Shown: positions 1 through 8,335, counted from the first letter of the stretch. The stretch: 64,000 nt of DNA from Paenibacillus paridis (GCF_006345825.1 NZ_VCIX01000090.1:1-64000); one strand, 5' to 3'. Translations and numbers: made by a program. The notes: generated by a model not told the origin, from the letters alone.

Positions 1-662
1 GGAATGGTCTAGGTAACTCTTCTAGATGAGTATTTACTTCATGGCTTACTTTTTATGAAGTCATCATTTTACACAATTATATGGACTCAGCCCTAATTGG
101 AGCGACTGGGCTAGTTTAGATCTATTTTTTAGCCCTATTTCATCAGTTTGGGCTACTTACGCCAGAATAGATCTAAAAATTAGATCTATTTCCCAAAAAC
201 CTAGCTATATCCTGGCTAATTGGAGCGACTGGGCTAGTTTAGATCTACTTTTTAGATCTATTTCATCAGTTTGGGCTATTTACGCCAGAATAGATCTAAA
301 AATTAGATCTATTTCTCAAAAACCAGCCATAACCCGGCTAATTAGAGCTGCTGGCAGGAATGGACCTGCTTTTTAGCCCTATTTCATCCATTTCAGCTAA
401 TTTTGTTAAATTTACGAGACAAGTGATGAGTAGGGATGTCGAAACAGCAGACCACCAGGATTTGAAAAACGGGTAAGTTTACAAAATACAAAAAACGCCG
501 GAAATACGACGATATTCAACAACTGCTGTTTGAAGGCAGCAGTATGGCCAGCAAATTTTTGGGATAAATAACCAATTACTAATCGACTATCCTTGCTAAA
601 CGATTGAACGTCCGTATGGACGCCTACTTTCAGAATTTCATGGATTCTAATTTACAGGGCAG
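1..662. other. Non-coding left end of the window
   Basis: I see no convincing gene here. The first 405 bases are dominated by a ~122-bp tandem repeat (separate entry). From about 405 to 660 the sequence is AT-rich with one weak hairpin (CTGCTG / CAGCAG near 522-541). An open frame from 604 to 915 on the plus strand lacks a ribosome binding site and runs antisense through the small yqzM-like gene and its terminator, so I do not call it. Confidence 0.6.
93..405. repeat. ~122-bp tandem repeat, about 2.5 copies
   Basis: Units begin at 93, 216 and 338, each with CTAATTGGAGCGACTGGG or a variant, giving a period of 122-123 bp. Copies 1 and 2 are nearly identical. Copy 3 is diverged and stops at about 405. 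Each full unit carries a hairpin near its centre: AATAGATCTAA, a 3-nt AAA loop, then TTAGATCTATT, an 11-bp perfect inverted repeat. The repeat does not encode protein. Origin and role are unknown. Confidence 0.85.
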
Positions 663-697
663 GAAACAAAAAAAAGGAGCAGCACGCTGCTCCTTTT
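663..697 (-). terminator. Terminator of the small yqzM-like gene
   Basis: An 11-bp stem (AAAAGGAGCAG / CTGCTCCTTTT) with a 4-nt loop is followed, read on the minus strand, by a run of eight T residues. It lies 5 bp past the stop codon of the 48-residue gene. Confidence 0.85.
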
Positions 698-701
698 CTT
701 C

Positions 702-848
702 TTACGAAATGACGAATTTTACGATTACAGCAATGGCGAAAATAACGGTCATAAAACCGAGCATGCCACCAAAGCCGAATACGACGTCCATCAAGTCATG
801 GCGAGGCTCTTCGTTAAAATGCTCGCGCGGGTCTCTAACGTTATCCAT
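702..848 (-). CDS. YqzM-like small membrane protein (48 aa)
   Basis: A 48-codon gene starting with ATG at 848 behind a strong AAGGAGG ribosome binding site at about 858-864. The product has a charged N-terminal third (MDNVRDPREHFNEEPRHD) and one hydrophobic segment, residues 20-47, starting with the Gly/Phe-rich stretch VVFGFGGMLGF. Length, charge layout and the Gly-Phe motif resemble the YqzM family, short membrane proteins of unknown function in Bacilli. It has its own promoter-like sequence (939-968) and a strong terminator (663-697), so it forms a one-gene transcription unit divergent from uvrC. The coding call is firm; the family name is recognition by eye. Confidence 0.8.
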   Translation of the reverse strand: MDNVRDPREHFNEEPRHDLMDVVFGFGGMLGFMTVIFAIAVIVKFVIS

Positions 849-938
849 CGTTGACGTCCTCCTTGAAAAAGACCGATTGCTTCAATTACAACCTAAAGCG
901 GTCGTCTTTATGTAGTATCGGTTTATTCAACTTATATT

Positions 939-968
939 AGTATACCCAAACAGCCAAAGAGTTGTAAA
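939..968 (-). promoter_or_regulatory. Sigma-A promoter of the yqzM-like gene
   Basis: Read on the minus strand: TTTACA, 18-bp spacer, TATACT. It lies about 90 bp upstream of the ATG at 848 and points into that gene. Confidence 0.55.
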
Positions 969-1055
969 GCGGTTACCGGTGACAATTGTAAAACAAAATA
1001 GCGTTCATTTATGCTAAAATGTGTACAGAATCTTTAGGCAGTCGGAGGCGAGAGC

Positions 1056-2954
1056 ATGGATCAACAACAAACGGATCGGGAGCTGGCGGAGCAGCAGCTT
1101 GCAGTGGCAAAAGAAACGATACGGAACAAGCTAGCTTTGCTCCCCGACCAATCAGGCTGTTACCTCATGAAAAACAGCGAAGGCGTCATTATATATGTAG
1201 GCAAGGCGAAGGTGCTTAAGAATCGCGTGCGTTCGTATTTTAACGGCAGCCACAACGGGAAAACGCAGCGGCTCGTATCGGAGATCCGGGATTTCGAATT
1301 TATCGTTACGTCCAGCAATATGGAAGCACTCATTCTTGAATGCAATTTAATTAAACAATATCATCCCAGATATAATGTCCTGCTTAAGGACGACAAAACC
1401 TTTCCTTATATCAAAATAACGAACGAGAAACATCCGAAGCTGGAAGTAACGAGACGGATCATTAAGGACAAAGGGAAATACTTTGGCCCTTATCCGAACG
1501 CTTACGCGGCTCAACAGACGAAGAAGCTGCTGGACCGCTTGTATCCGCTTCGCAAGTGCAAGACGCTGCCGGATAAAGTGTGCTTGTATTATCATCTTGG
1601 CCAGTGCATCGCGCCATGCGAATTCGAGGTGGAGCAGTCGGAATACGACCGGATGACCCAGGAAATTTCGCGTTTCCTAAACGGCGGGCAGGATGTGGTC
1701 AAGATCGAGCTGCAGCGCAAAATGGAAGAGGCGGCAGAGAAGCTGGAGTTCGAGCGCGCAAAGGAGCTTCGCGACCAGCTAATTGCGATCGACGCGGTAA
1801 TGGAGAAGCAGAAGATAACGATGTCGGATGCGCTCGACCGGGATATTTTCGGCTTTGCCGTCGACAAGGGCTGGATGTGCGTGCAAATTTTGTATATGCG
1901 GCAAGGCAAGCTTATTGAACGCCACGGAACGACCTTCCCGTATTATGGCGAGGCTTATGACGACTTTATGACGTTCGTCACGCAATATTACAGCGACAAC
2001 CCCGCACTGCCGAAGCAAATTTTGCTGCCAATCCCACCTGAGCTCGAGCAGCTTGAGGCTGAAGGCAAGGCAGCGGAGGATGAGGCGGCAGCCACGCATG
2101 CAGACGATGTCATTGCGTCCCTGCACAGCTGGCTGAAGGTTAAGGTGCTTATGCCGCAGCGCGGCCGCAAGAGCGAGGTCGTAACGATGGCGACGAACAA
2201 TGCGAAGGTCATGCTGGACGAGAAATTCAGGCTGATCGAGCGGGATGAGGAGCGGAGCGTTAAGGCTTCGGAATCGCTGGCCGACTGGCTCGGGCTTGAT
2301 CAGGTTCGGCGGATCGAAGCGTTCGATAACTCGAACATTCAGGGGACGAACCCCGTCTCTGCGATGGTCGTATTCACGGACGGCAAGCCGGACCGCAAGG
2401 AATACCGCAAATACAAGGTGAAGACGGTAAAGGGACCGGATGATTACGAGACGATGCGCGAGGTCATACGGCGCCGTTACGAGCGTGTGTTGAAGGAAGA
2501 GCTGGCCGCTCCGGACTTGATCGTCGTCGATGGCGGGAAAGGGCAAATCTCTGCGGCGCTGGACGTGCTTGAGAACGAGCTGGGGCTGTACATTCCGGTT
2601 TGCGGCCTAGTCAAGGATGCCAAGCACAAAACGGCACAGCTCATGACCGGCGACCCAGCCGAGATCGTACCGCTGCCGCGCGACAGCCAGGAGTTCTATT
2701 TGCTGCAGCGCATCCAAGACGAGGTGCATCGCTTCGCGATTACGTTCCACCGGGAGCAGCGGGGCAAGTCGATGGTCGAATCGAAGCTTGACTCGATTCC
2801 GGGTATCGGGGAAAAACGCCGGAAGCTGCTGCTGAAGCATTTTGGCTCGGTCAAAAAAATAAAAGAGGCCTCAGTCGAAGACTTTCGGCCTCTATCTATT
2901 GGGGATAAATTAGCTACGCAAATTATAGCTTCTCTAGCGGAGGAGCCGTCGTAA
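1056..2954 (+). CDS. uvrC: Excinuclease ABC subunit C
   Basis: UvrC makes the two incisions flanking a DNA lesion after UvrAB recognition in nucleotide excision repair. The 632-residue length is normal. The GIY-YIG nuclease domain is at about residues 28-110 (GCYLMKN, IIYVGKAK). A cysteine cluster (C168, C176, C184, C188) lies where E. coli UvrC carries an iron-sulfur cluster. The UVR motif that binds UvrB is at about 215-250. The RNase H-like nuclease follows (D424 in EAFDNSN, D492 in VDGGKGQ), and helix-hairpin-helix motifs end the protein (about 575-630). ATG 1056 follows GGAGGCGA. The last 32 bp overlap the 3' end of the opposite-strand protease gene. I found no LexA box upstream. Confidence 0.98.
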   Translation: MDQQQTDRELAEQQLAVAKETIRNKLALLPDQSGCYLMKNSEGVIIYVGKAKVLKNRVRSYFNGSHNGKTQRLVSEIRDFEFIVTSSNMEALILECNLIKQYHPRYNVLLKDDKTFPYIKITNEKHPKLEVTRRIIKDKGKYFGPYPNAYAAQQTKKLLDRLYPLRKCKTLPDKVCLYYHLGQCIAPCEFEVEQSEYDRMTQEISRFLNGGQDVVKIELQRKMEEAAEKLEFERAKELRDQLIAIDAVMEKQKITMSDALDRDIFGFAVDKGWMCVQILYMRQGKLIERHGTTFPYYGEAYDDFMTFVTQYYSDNPALPKQILLPIPPELEQLEAEGKAAEDEAAATHADDVIASLHSWLKVKVLMPQRGRKSEVVTMATNNAKVMLDEKFRLIERDEERSVKASESLADWLGLDQVRRIEAFDNSNIQGTNPVSAMVVFTDGKPDRKEYRKYKVKTVKGPDDYETMREVIRRRYERVLKEELAAPDLIVVDGGKGQISAALDVLENELGLYIPVCGLVKDAKHKTAQLMTGDPAEIVPLPRDSQEFYLLQRIQDEVHRFAITFHREQRGKSMVESKLDSIPGIGEKRRKLLLKHFGSVKKIKEASVEDFRPLSIGDKLATQIIASLAEEPS

Positions 2955-4551
2955 CCGGCGGCTTCTTTTCTTTTTTAACGCTAAAATATTTGAGGACGAA
3001 GGCAATAAGCACCGGCAGTACCGAGAAGACGATTGCCGAAATGATATTCTCCGCCTTCCCGATCGTCAGCAAGGATATGCCGACGGCGACGCTGTTGAAG
3101 ATCGCATGCGTGAACATCGATGTAATGAAGCCGTATCTGACAAAAATAAAGCTGAATGCGAGCCCGATAATCATCAGCTCAATCAACCGGGTCGATGACG
3201 GGTAGAATGGATACATGACGTGCCCAAGCGCCCAGAACAAGGTTGGCAGCAGGGCTGCGGCGAACGTGTTTTTAAACCATTTGCGGAACAGCCCGATGCC
3301 GAAGAAACGGAAGACGGCTTCCTCGGAGATAGCGGCAGCCCAAGCGAGCACGGGCATCAGCCACAGAATGCTCATATTGTAAGGCGACTGCGTGACGTCC
3401 GAAGTGTCCCAAGTGCCAATCGACAGCCTCAGGGCGATAAAGATGATGGCCTGTACGGCGAACAGAATAATCGCGAACATATACGATAATCCCATGCTGC
3501 GCCACACGTAATCGCCATAGCCTTTTTGCCCGAAGCGCGGCCATAAGGAGCGTCCCTGCGCCTTCCAGAGCGCATCGCCCGCAATGATAGAGAAGTAAAT
3601 GGATGCAGCCATCGGAATGGTCAGAAGCACCGTGAAAATAGCCGTAATCGTGGTGGCTTGGCCGGCAATTTCGTTCTCGCCCAGCGAAGCCCGAATGCCA
3701 TCAAGCACATTCAAGTTCATAATCATGTAGGTAATCAAATAAACGACGGTTAAGATAATTCCGTATTTAAACGAAGTCAATCTTCGGTAGAGCACCGCGT
3801 AAATAATCGCAAGTATAAACAGCACAATGCTCATAAAGAAATAGCCGAAGCCGGTCAGGAAGCCTGCGAGCTTATCTTGTTTGGTTACATAGCTGATATA
3901 ATCATCGGGCGCGATGAAAGCAGGCTTGTACTTGGTTATGATTGTACGCCCGTCTACGCTAAGCGCTTCAATCTCAAGGGAGAGCTTGGCATCCTTGATG
4001 GAATATAGCCCAGACGAAGTGCCCATCCACTCGCCGCTTTCGTTTATTTGCCGTTGCTTGAAATCGTCGGGACTCAAGCTTTGTGCGGCCAGGAAAGCTT
4101 CGATTTGCTTCGTATTGTCCACATCATTCAATGGTTCTCCGTCGACAAGCAAATTCCACGCAACGATTTTTTCGCTTTGCATATGTACGTAAACGAAGCC
4201 GCTTCCGCCGCCCACGAACTTCAGATCGACCTGAAAGGTATCGGTGGGAAAGCTCGGGTCATATTTATCGCTATACGTTTTAATCAATTTGTTTTTGGAT
4301 AAATAGCCGTTCAAAATTTTATCGGTTTGATGCACGGCTTTGGCCGACTTTACTTCGAGGCCGGTCTGCTTTTGCGCAAAATCGGATGCCCGCTCTTCCG
4401 CTGCAGACTTCTCGATGACCTTCGTGTTCATGTCTCCGGAGACGATAGACGCAATCATTGGGCCGATCTCTACCGCCGTATAAATGACGAAGCATGCAAT
4501 TGCCGCCCATAGAAAACGTTTCCATTCAAAAGGCTTGATAGAATCAATCAT
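2923..4551 (-). CDS. CPBP/CAAX family intramembrane metalloprotease
   Basis: A 542-residue membrane protein. Residues 13-33 form a first membrane segment, followed by an extracytoplasmic-type region of about 190 residues. From about residue 228 there are multiple membrane helices. The last third carries the signature of CPBP (Abi/CAAX) intramembrane endopeptidases: motif 1 E410-E411-x3-R415 (EEAVFR), motif 2 with H444 (FWALGH), motif 3 H482-x3-N486 (HAIFN). The glutamates and histidines are the catalytic and metal-binding residues in this family. The large N-terminal region is not part of the core domain and its role is unknown. Members process prenylated proteins or peptides, or act in immunity; no substrate can be inferred here. 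Convergent with uvrC, overlapping by 32 bp. Confidence 0.9.
   Translation of the reverse strand: MIDSIKPFEWKRFLWAAIACFVIYTAVEIGPMIASIVSGDMNTKVIEKSAAEERASDFAQKQTGLEVKSAKAVHQTDKILNGYLSKNKLIKTYSDKYDPSFPTDTFQVDLKFVGGGSGFVYVHMQSEKIVAWNLLVDGEPLNDVDNTKQIEAFLAAQSLSPDDFKQRQINESGEWMGTSSGLYSIKDAKLSLEIEALSVDGRTIITKYKPAFIAPDDYISYVTKQDKLAGFLTGFGYFFMSIVLFILAIIYAVLYRRLTSFKYGIILTVVYLITYMIMNLNVLDGIRASLGENEIAGQATTITAIFTVLLTIPMAASIYFSIIAGDALWKAQGRSLWPRFGQKGYGDYVWRSMGLSYMFAIILFAVQAIIFIALRLSIGTWDTSDVTQSPYNMSILWLMPVLAWAAAISEEAVFRFFGIGLFRKWFKNTFAAALLPTLFWALGHVMYPFYPSSTRLIELMIIGLAFSFIFVRYGFITSMFTHAIFNSVAVGISLLTIGKAENIISAIVFSVLPVLIAFVLKYFSVKKEKKPPVTTAPPLEKL
2943..2977 (+). terminator. Possible uvrC terminator inside the protease gene end
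   Basis: A short stem (AGCCG / CGGCT) spans the uvrC stop codon and is followed by a T-rich stretch (TTCTTTTCTTTTTT). It lies within the 3' coding part of the opposite gene. The stem is short, so this is tentative. Confidence 0.4.
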
Positions 4552-4772
4552 TCGTTCACCTCAACTGTCTTTATAATGAGTAGCTTCTTTCCTTACCTTA
4601 ACATACTAATCCCTGAATTATCCAATGAAAAAGAGCAATTGCTTTCAATAACGAGCGAAATAAAGATGTCCGTCAAGCTTAATGAGGGCTGTATTCACCC
4701 CATGCCCTTTTTTGGTCTAAAATCGTCTTTAACGTGCCAAACCCCTCCTTTATATGTGGACTGCTTTGGGAT

Positions 4773-4778
4773 TATAAT
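4773..4778 (+). promoter_or_regulatory. Perfect -10 box (TATAAT) ahead of the c-di-AMP riboswitch
   Basis: TATAAT sits about 25 bp upstream of the riboswitch. The matching -35 (TTATAT, 17-bp spacing) is weak, so this is a plausible rather than certain start for the ktrBA transcript. The rest of the 4552-4800 gap shows no gene. Confidence 0.4.
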
Positions 4779-4799
4779 CGTTAACGTCATACTAATTGA

Positions 4800-4986
4800 A
4801 TAGCAAAGCCGAATTTCCTATGGAAAACGGGGGAACCATAAAGCTGTCAGAAATCGTATAGCCAGAAAGCGCTCTGGTCATTCCGAAGTGACAGCATGGG
4901 GTGAATTTTTGCAGCCGGACATCGTCCTGCTGCGAGATAGGGCTGCCTGTCCAGGCCCGAATCCGTCAGCTAACCTCGTAGGCAAA
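4800..4986 (+). ncRNA. c-di-AMP riboswitch (ydaO-yuaA leader)
   Basis: Conserved blocks of this class are present in order: GCCGAATTTCC, CGGGGGAACCATA, GGGGTGAAT, the GGGCTGCC / GGCCC region and CCGAATCCGTCAGCTAACCT. A variable stem GCTGTCA / TGACAGC (4843-4896) sits where the family is variable. The class binds cyclic di-AMP and switches off transcription of potassium and osmolyte transporters. The downstream genes are ktrB and ktrA, and yuaA is the B. subtilis ktrA, so context and sequence agree. Confidence 0.93.
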
Positions 4987-5009
4987 CTGGAACAGGACTC
5001 ATCGCACAG

Positions 5010-5036
5010 AGCACTTGAGTTTCAGTGCTTTTTTTT
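5010..5036 (+). terminator. Riboswitch-controlled terminator before ktrB
   Basis: AGCACT...AGTGCT hairpin followed by eight T residues, 24 bp after the riboswitch core and 54 bp before ktrB. In this riboswitch class the ligand favours the terminator, so high c-di-AMP is expected to shut off ktrBA. Confidence 0.85.
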
Positions 5037-5089
5037 ATGCTTATATATAACTAGATTGGTAAAGACATAACGGAAAAAGAGGCTAGGGA

Positions 5090-6430
5090 ATGAAGGTTGA
5101 TTGGAATGTGCTTAAGTGGTCGCCCCCGCGGATATTAGTCAGCGGCTTTGCTCTTATTATATTGCTGGGGGCCTTATTATTATCCATGCCTTTTGCTTCA
5201 GCAAACGGCGATCGCCTGCCTTTTCTCGACGCACTGTTTACGGCGACGTCAGCCACCTGCGTGACGGGGCTGGTCGTCGTAGATACCGGAACCTATTTTT
5301 CGGTACCGGGCCAAATCATTCTCATGTGCCTGTTCCAACTGGGCGGACTTGGCTTTATGACCATGGCGACGCTGGTGGCACTTGTGCTGCGCAAGAAGAT
5401 TTCGCTGCGGGAGCGGCTTCTGCTTCAAGAAGCGATGAACCAATCGAGCATGGAAGGCATCGTGCGGTTGATCCGGCGCGTCATTGTTTATTCATTGTCT
5501 ATTGAGCTCGTGGGTGCTGCGCTATTTGCTTCAAGGTTTGCCTTTGATATGCCGATCGGCAAAGCGATTTATTTCGGCGCATTCCATGCCGTATCCTTGT
5601 TTAATAACGCTGGTTTCGATATTTTTGGCAATTATCGCAGCTTAACGCAGTATGTATCGGATCCGATCGTCAACTTAACCGCCATGCTGCTGATTATTAC
5701 CGGAGGTTTAGGCTTTGTTGTCATGTCGGACTTAATGGAATATCGCAAAAACCGCAAGCTTTCCTTGCACAGCAAGGTTGTCCTGTCGATGACGGGAACG
5801 TTGATTGCACTAGGGACGATCGTCATCTTCATCTTTGAGTTTTCTAATTCGAAGACGCTCGGCTCACTGGATTTTGGAGGCAAGGTGCTCTCTTCCTTCT
5901 TTCAATCGGTCACGCCGCGGACCGCGGGGGCGAATACGCTCGACTACACAGGGATAAGGCAAGCGACGATGTTTTTTACGATCATCTTAATGTTTATTGG
6001 CGCATCGCCCGGATCGACGGGTGGCGGTATTAAGACAACGACCTTTACGACGTTGGTCGGTGCCGTGTTTGCCATGATTCGCGGACGCGAGGATATTGTG
6101 TTTTTCCGGCACAGGCTCGGGAAGGACCGTATTTTCAAAGCGCTGACCATTACCCTTATATCGCTAGGACTTGTCATTATCGTAACGATGATCCTATCGA
6201 TGACGGAAACGCAGCCGTTCATTCATTTATTGTTCGAAGCGACCTCCGCATTCGGTACGGTAGGCCTGTCGATCGGCGTGACGCCGGAATTAAGCACGGT
6301 TGGAAAAGTGGTCATTGCATTAACGATGTTTGCCGGACGGCTCGGTCCTTTGACGCTGGCTTATGCGCTGGGGCCCCGCACAGAAAAAGAATTGTACCGG
6401 CATCCCGAAGGCAAAATTACGATTGGATAG
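5090..6430 (+). CDS. ktrB: Potassium uptake channel subunit KtrB
   Basis: A 446-residue TrkH/KtrB-type membrane protein that forms the potassium (sodium-coupled) translocation pore in complex with the KtrA ring. Four pore-loop regions with filter glycines are visible: SATCVTGLVV (about residue 55), SLFNNAGFD (about 172), SVTPRTAGAN (about 275) and SAFGTVGLSIG (about 390). No large extra domain is present, consistent with KtrB rather than TrkH. The frame starts at ATG 5090 after an AGAGGCTAGGGA stretch. It is preceded by a c-di-AMP riboswitch and terminator. The ktrA gene follows after 12 bp, and its ribosome binding site overlaps the ktrB stop. Confidence 0.95.
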   Translation: MKVDWNVLKWSPPRILVSGFALIILLGALLLSMPFASANGDRLPFLDALFTATSATCVTGLVVVDTGTYFSVPGQIILMCLFQLGGLGFMTMATLVALVLRKKISLRERLLLQEAMNQSSMEGIVRLIRRVIVYSLSIELVGAALFASRFAFDMPIGKAIYFGAFHAVSLFNNAGFDIFGNYRSLTQYVSDPIVNLTAMLLIITGGLGFVVMSDLMEYRKNRKLSLHSKVVLSMTGTLIALGTIVIFIFEFSNSKTLGSLDFGGKVLSSFFQSVTPRTAGANTLDYTGIRQATMFFTIILMFIGASPGSTGGGIKTTTFTTLVGAVFAMIRGREDIVFFRHRLGKDRIFKALTITLISLGLVIIVTMILSMTETQPFIHLLFEATSAFGTVGLSIGVTPELSTVGKVVIALTMFAGRLGPLTLAYALGPRTEKELYRHPEGKITIG

Positions 6431-6442
6431 GAGATACAGCAG

Positions 6443-7111
6443 GTGGGAGCAAAAAAGAAGCAATTTGTCATTATTGGGTTAGGGAGATTCGGTTCAAGTT
6501 TGGGCCGAGAGCTGATTGAGCTGGGCAATGAGGTACTGGGCATTGATAAGGATGAGGAAGCCGTACAGGAGATGAGCAGCGTGCTCACCTACGCGGTATC
6601 CGCGGATTGTACGGACGAGGAAGCGCTCCGCTCGCTCGGCGTCCGAAATTTCGACTGCGGCGTGGTCGCGATCGGCGACGATATTCAGGCCAGCATTCTG
6701 ACGACCATTTTGCTCAAGGATTTGGGCGTAAAGCAGGTGGTCGCCAAAGCGATGAGCGAGCTGCATGGGCGCGTCCTTGAGAAAATCGGCGTCGACCGTG
6801 TCGTTTATCCGGAGCGGGATATGGGTATCCGCGTGGCGCATCAGCTTGTTTCGCCAAACCTGCTTGATTACATCGAACTATCCAAGGAGTATACGATAGC
6901 GGAGCTTGCGGTTCCGCAATGCCTAAACGGAAAATCTTTGCATGACCTTAACCCTCGTGCTAGATTTGGCTGCAGCATCGTTGCGATCAACAAACCAGGC
7001 GGCATCATCATTGCTCCCACGGCTACAGACGTGCTGGCAGAGCGCGACGTGATGGTAGTCATTGGCACAAATGAACAAATCGAAGAATTTGAGGCAACCG
7101 TTATACGTTAG
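6443..7111 (+). CDS. ktrA: Potassium uptake regulatory subunit KtrA
   Basis: A 222-residue cytoplasmic RCK protein that gates KtrB. The N-terminal Rossmann domain has the nucleotide-binding glycine motif GLGRFGSSLG (residues 11-20) and an acidic residue (D34) at the end of the second strand. The RCK_C domain, the site where c-di-AMP or ions can bind in relatives, covers about residues 135-222. The start is GTG 6443, with GGAG at 6430-6433. Same transcription unit as ktrB, so potassium uptake is likely controlled by c-di-AMP at the RNA level and perhaps also at the protein level. Confidence 0.95.
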   Translation: MGAKKKQFVIIGLGRFGSSLGRELIELGNEVLGIDKDEEAVQEMSSVLTYAVSADCTDEEALRSLGVRNFDCGVVAIGDDIQASILTTILLKDLGVKQVVAKAMSELHGRVLEKIGVDRVVYPERDMGIRVAHQLVSPNLLDYIELSKEYTIAELAVPQCLNGKSLHDLNPRARFGCSIVAINKPGGIIIAPTATDVLAERDVMVVIGTNEQIEEFEATVIR

Positions 7112-7155
7112 GCGCATAAGCAGGCGGATTTAGAAGCGTAATATTGGAAATGCTG

Positions 7156-7192
7156 AGGACAGCGGCCTTATTTAGAAGCTGCTGTCCTTTTT
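7156..7192 (+). terminator. ktrBA terminator
   Basis: AGGACAGC / GCTGTCCT, an 8-bp stem followed by a T tract. The stop codon of the opposite LysR gene lies in the loop. Confidence 0.75.
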
Positions 7193-8080
7193 ACCGGGAA
7201 AACGGGCGGCGAGTTCGTTGATCCATAGCCTGACCGAGGGGCTGAGCGCCGCTGCATCCGCATGGATAAGCGAGGTGGTGCGCTTCGTATCCTCCAGCTC
7301 GCGAATCGGGATAACGGCGAGGTCATTATCCTCGAGAAGCTGCTTGCGCATATAGGAGCGCGGCAGCAGCGTCGCGGCCCTGCAGGTATGAAGCAGGCGA
7401 AGAATCGCTTCGAACGAATCGATTTCCATACGGACATCGGGCTGGAGATGGTACTTGTCGAAGAGCTCGTCCGTAAGCAGCCGGTACCAGGTGCCTTTGG
7501 AGAAAAGGATCATCGGCATGCCGGTCAAATCCTGAATGCCGAGCGTCCCTTTGTCCGTAATGACCTGATTACGGGGCAGGACGAGCGACAAATGGTCTTC
7601 GAACAGCGGTATGCAGCGCAGCGTCGAATCTTCGATACTGGAAGCGACAATGCCGATATCGGCTTTATTGTCGCGCACAAGGGACACGATTTCATGCGTT
7701 TTGCCCGTAATCGCCTTGATGTCGATTTCAGGATGGGTCGCTGTCAGCGTCTGAATTAAATCAGGCAAAGTGGTCTGCAGCGTCGTCAGGCTGGCCCCAA
7801 TCGTGAGCGTCGTATGTCTGGCCATCGTAAACTCGGAAACCGTTTGCAAATACTTGCGATGCAGCTGGCGCAGCTCCAGCGCGTATTCGTACGTCATTTG
7901 CCCGATTCGAGTGAGCTCCAGGCGTTTGCCGATGCGCCGAAACAAAGGGGAGCCGATCTCCTGCTCAAGCTTCGCAATTTTGCGGGATATTGCCGGTTGG
8001 GACAAGTTAAGCAGTACGGACGCCTTATTCATGCTGGATTGTTCGACAATTACGGTAAAGACATGCATTTCTTCATTCAT
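7172..8080 (-). CDS. LysR-family transcriptional regulator next to sdhCAB
   Basis: A 302-residue LysR-type regulator. The winged-helix DNA-binding domain occupies residues 1-60 (VIVEQSSMNKASVLLNLSQP, then SRKIAKLEQEIG), joined by a linker helix to a two-lobed effector-binding domain (about 90-295). It is transcribed away from sdhCAB, the usual arrangement for a LysR protein that controls its divergent neighbour, so a role in succinate dehydrogenase or TCA-cycle control is a reasonable inference; B. subtilis CcpC plays such a role for citB. The ligand is not predictable from sequence. The start ATG 8080 is preceded by AAGGAGC. Confidence 0.9.
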   Translation of the reverse strand: MNEEMHVFTVIVEQSSMNKASVLLNLSQPAISRKIAKLEQEIGSPLFRRIGKRLELTRIGQMTYEYALELRQLHRKYLQTVSEFTMARHTTLTIGASLTTLQTTLPDLIQTLTATHPEIDIKAITGKTHEIVSLVRDNKADIGIVASSIEDSTLRCIPLFEDHLSLVLPRNQVITDKGTLGIQDLTGMPMILFSKGTWYRLLTDELFDKYHLQPDVRMEIDSFEAILRLLHTCRAATLLPRSYMRKQLLEDNDLAVIPIRELEDTKRTTSLIHADAAALSPSVRLWINELAARFPGKKDSSF

Positions 8081-8105
8081 GGATGAAGCTCCTTATGTCA
8101 TTTTG

Positions 8106-8121
8106 TTATAAGAAATTATAA
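8106..8121. promoter_or_regulatory. TTATAA-N4-TTATAA symmetric site upstream of the LysR gene
   Basis: A 16-bp symmetric AT-rich site lies 26-41 bp upstream of the LysR start. LysR proteins often bind such interrupted dyads to autoregulate. Assignment is by position only. Confidence 0.35.
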
Positions 8122-8192
8122 AAAATAAGCAATTCCATTATAAGCTGAAAAGGAGTAGGATGGAAAGTGTGGCTGATATGTGTCGACTTTTG

Positions 8193-8221
8193 TTGACGGG
8201 GGTACATGCTGGGGTTACAAT
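8193..8221 (+). promoter_or_regulatory. Sigma-A promoter of sdhCAB
   Basis: TTGACG, 17-bp spacer, TACAAT. It predicts a transcript start near 8228 and a 155-nt untranslated leader before sdhC, which contains the hairpin repeat at 8289-8335. Confidence 0.75.
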
Positions 8222-8288
8222 GTAGAATGATTTGCCAAGCGTAAACTGCTATGTAAAGCCATTGGCGGTATAGCGTTCGTTTTGCGCT

Positions 8289-8335
8289 GAAATATAAGCA
8301 ATGTATACAGGATAACCGAAACATTCTTATATTTT
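8289..8335. repeat. Solo hairpin repeat in the sdhC leader
   Basis: GAAATATAAG at 8289-8298 pairs with CTTATATTTT at 8326-8335. The stem extends by AATGT / ACATT around one bulged C, giving 15 paired bases. The loop contains GGATAA. The same arms and loop motif occur, in opposite orientation, in the three-unit array at 29268-29563, so this is one member of a dispersed repeat family. It lies in the predicted 5' leader of the sdh transcript. Confidence 0.7.

Noticed and set aside
604..915. 103-residue plus-strand frame
   Set aside because: Antisense to the yqzM-like gene and its terminator; no start signals.
986..1020. Possible LexA-controlled promoter before uvrC
   Set aside because: No GAAC-N4-GTTC element there; a TTGTAA / TATGCT pair (18-bp spacer) is too weak to list as a promoter.
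1779..2546. 255-residue open frame on the minus strand within uvrC
   Set aside because: It is the antisense of well-conserved uvrC codons, has no ribosome binding site and no recognisable domain.
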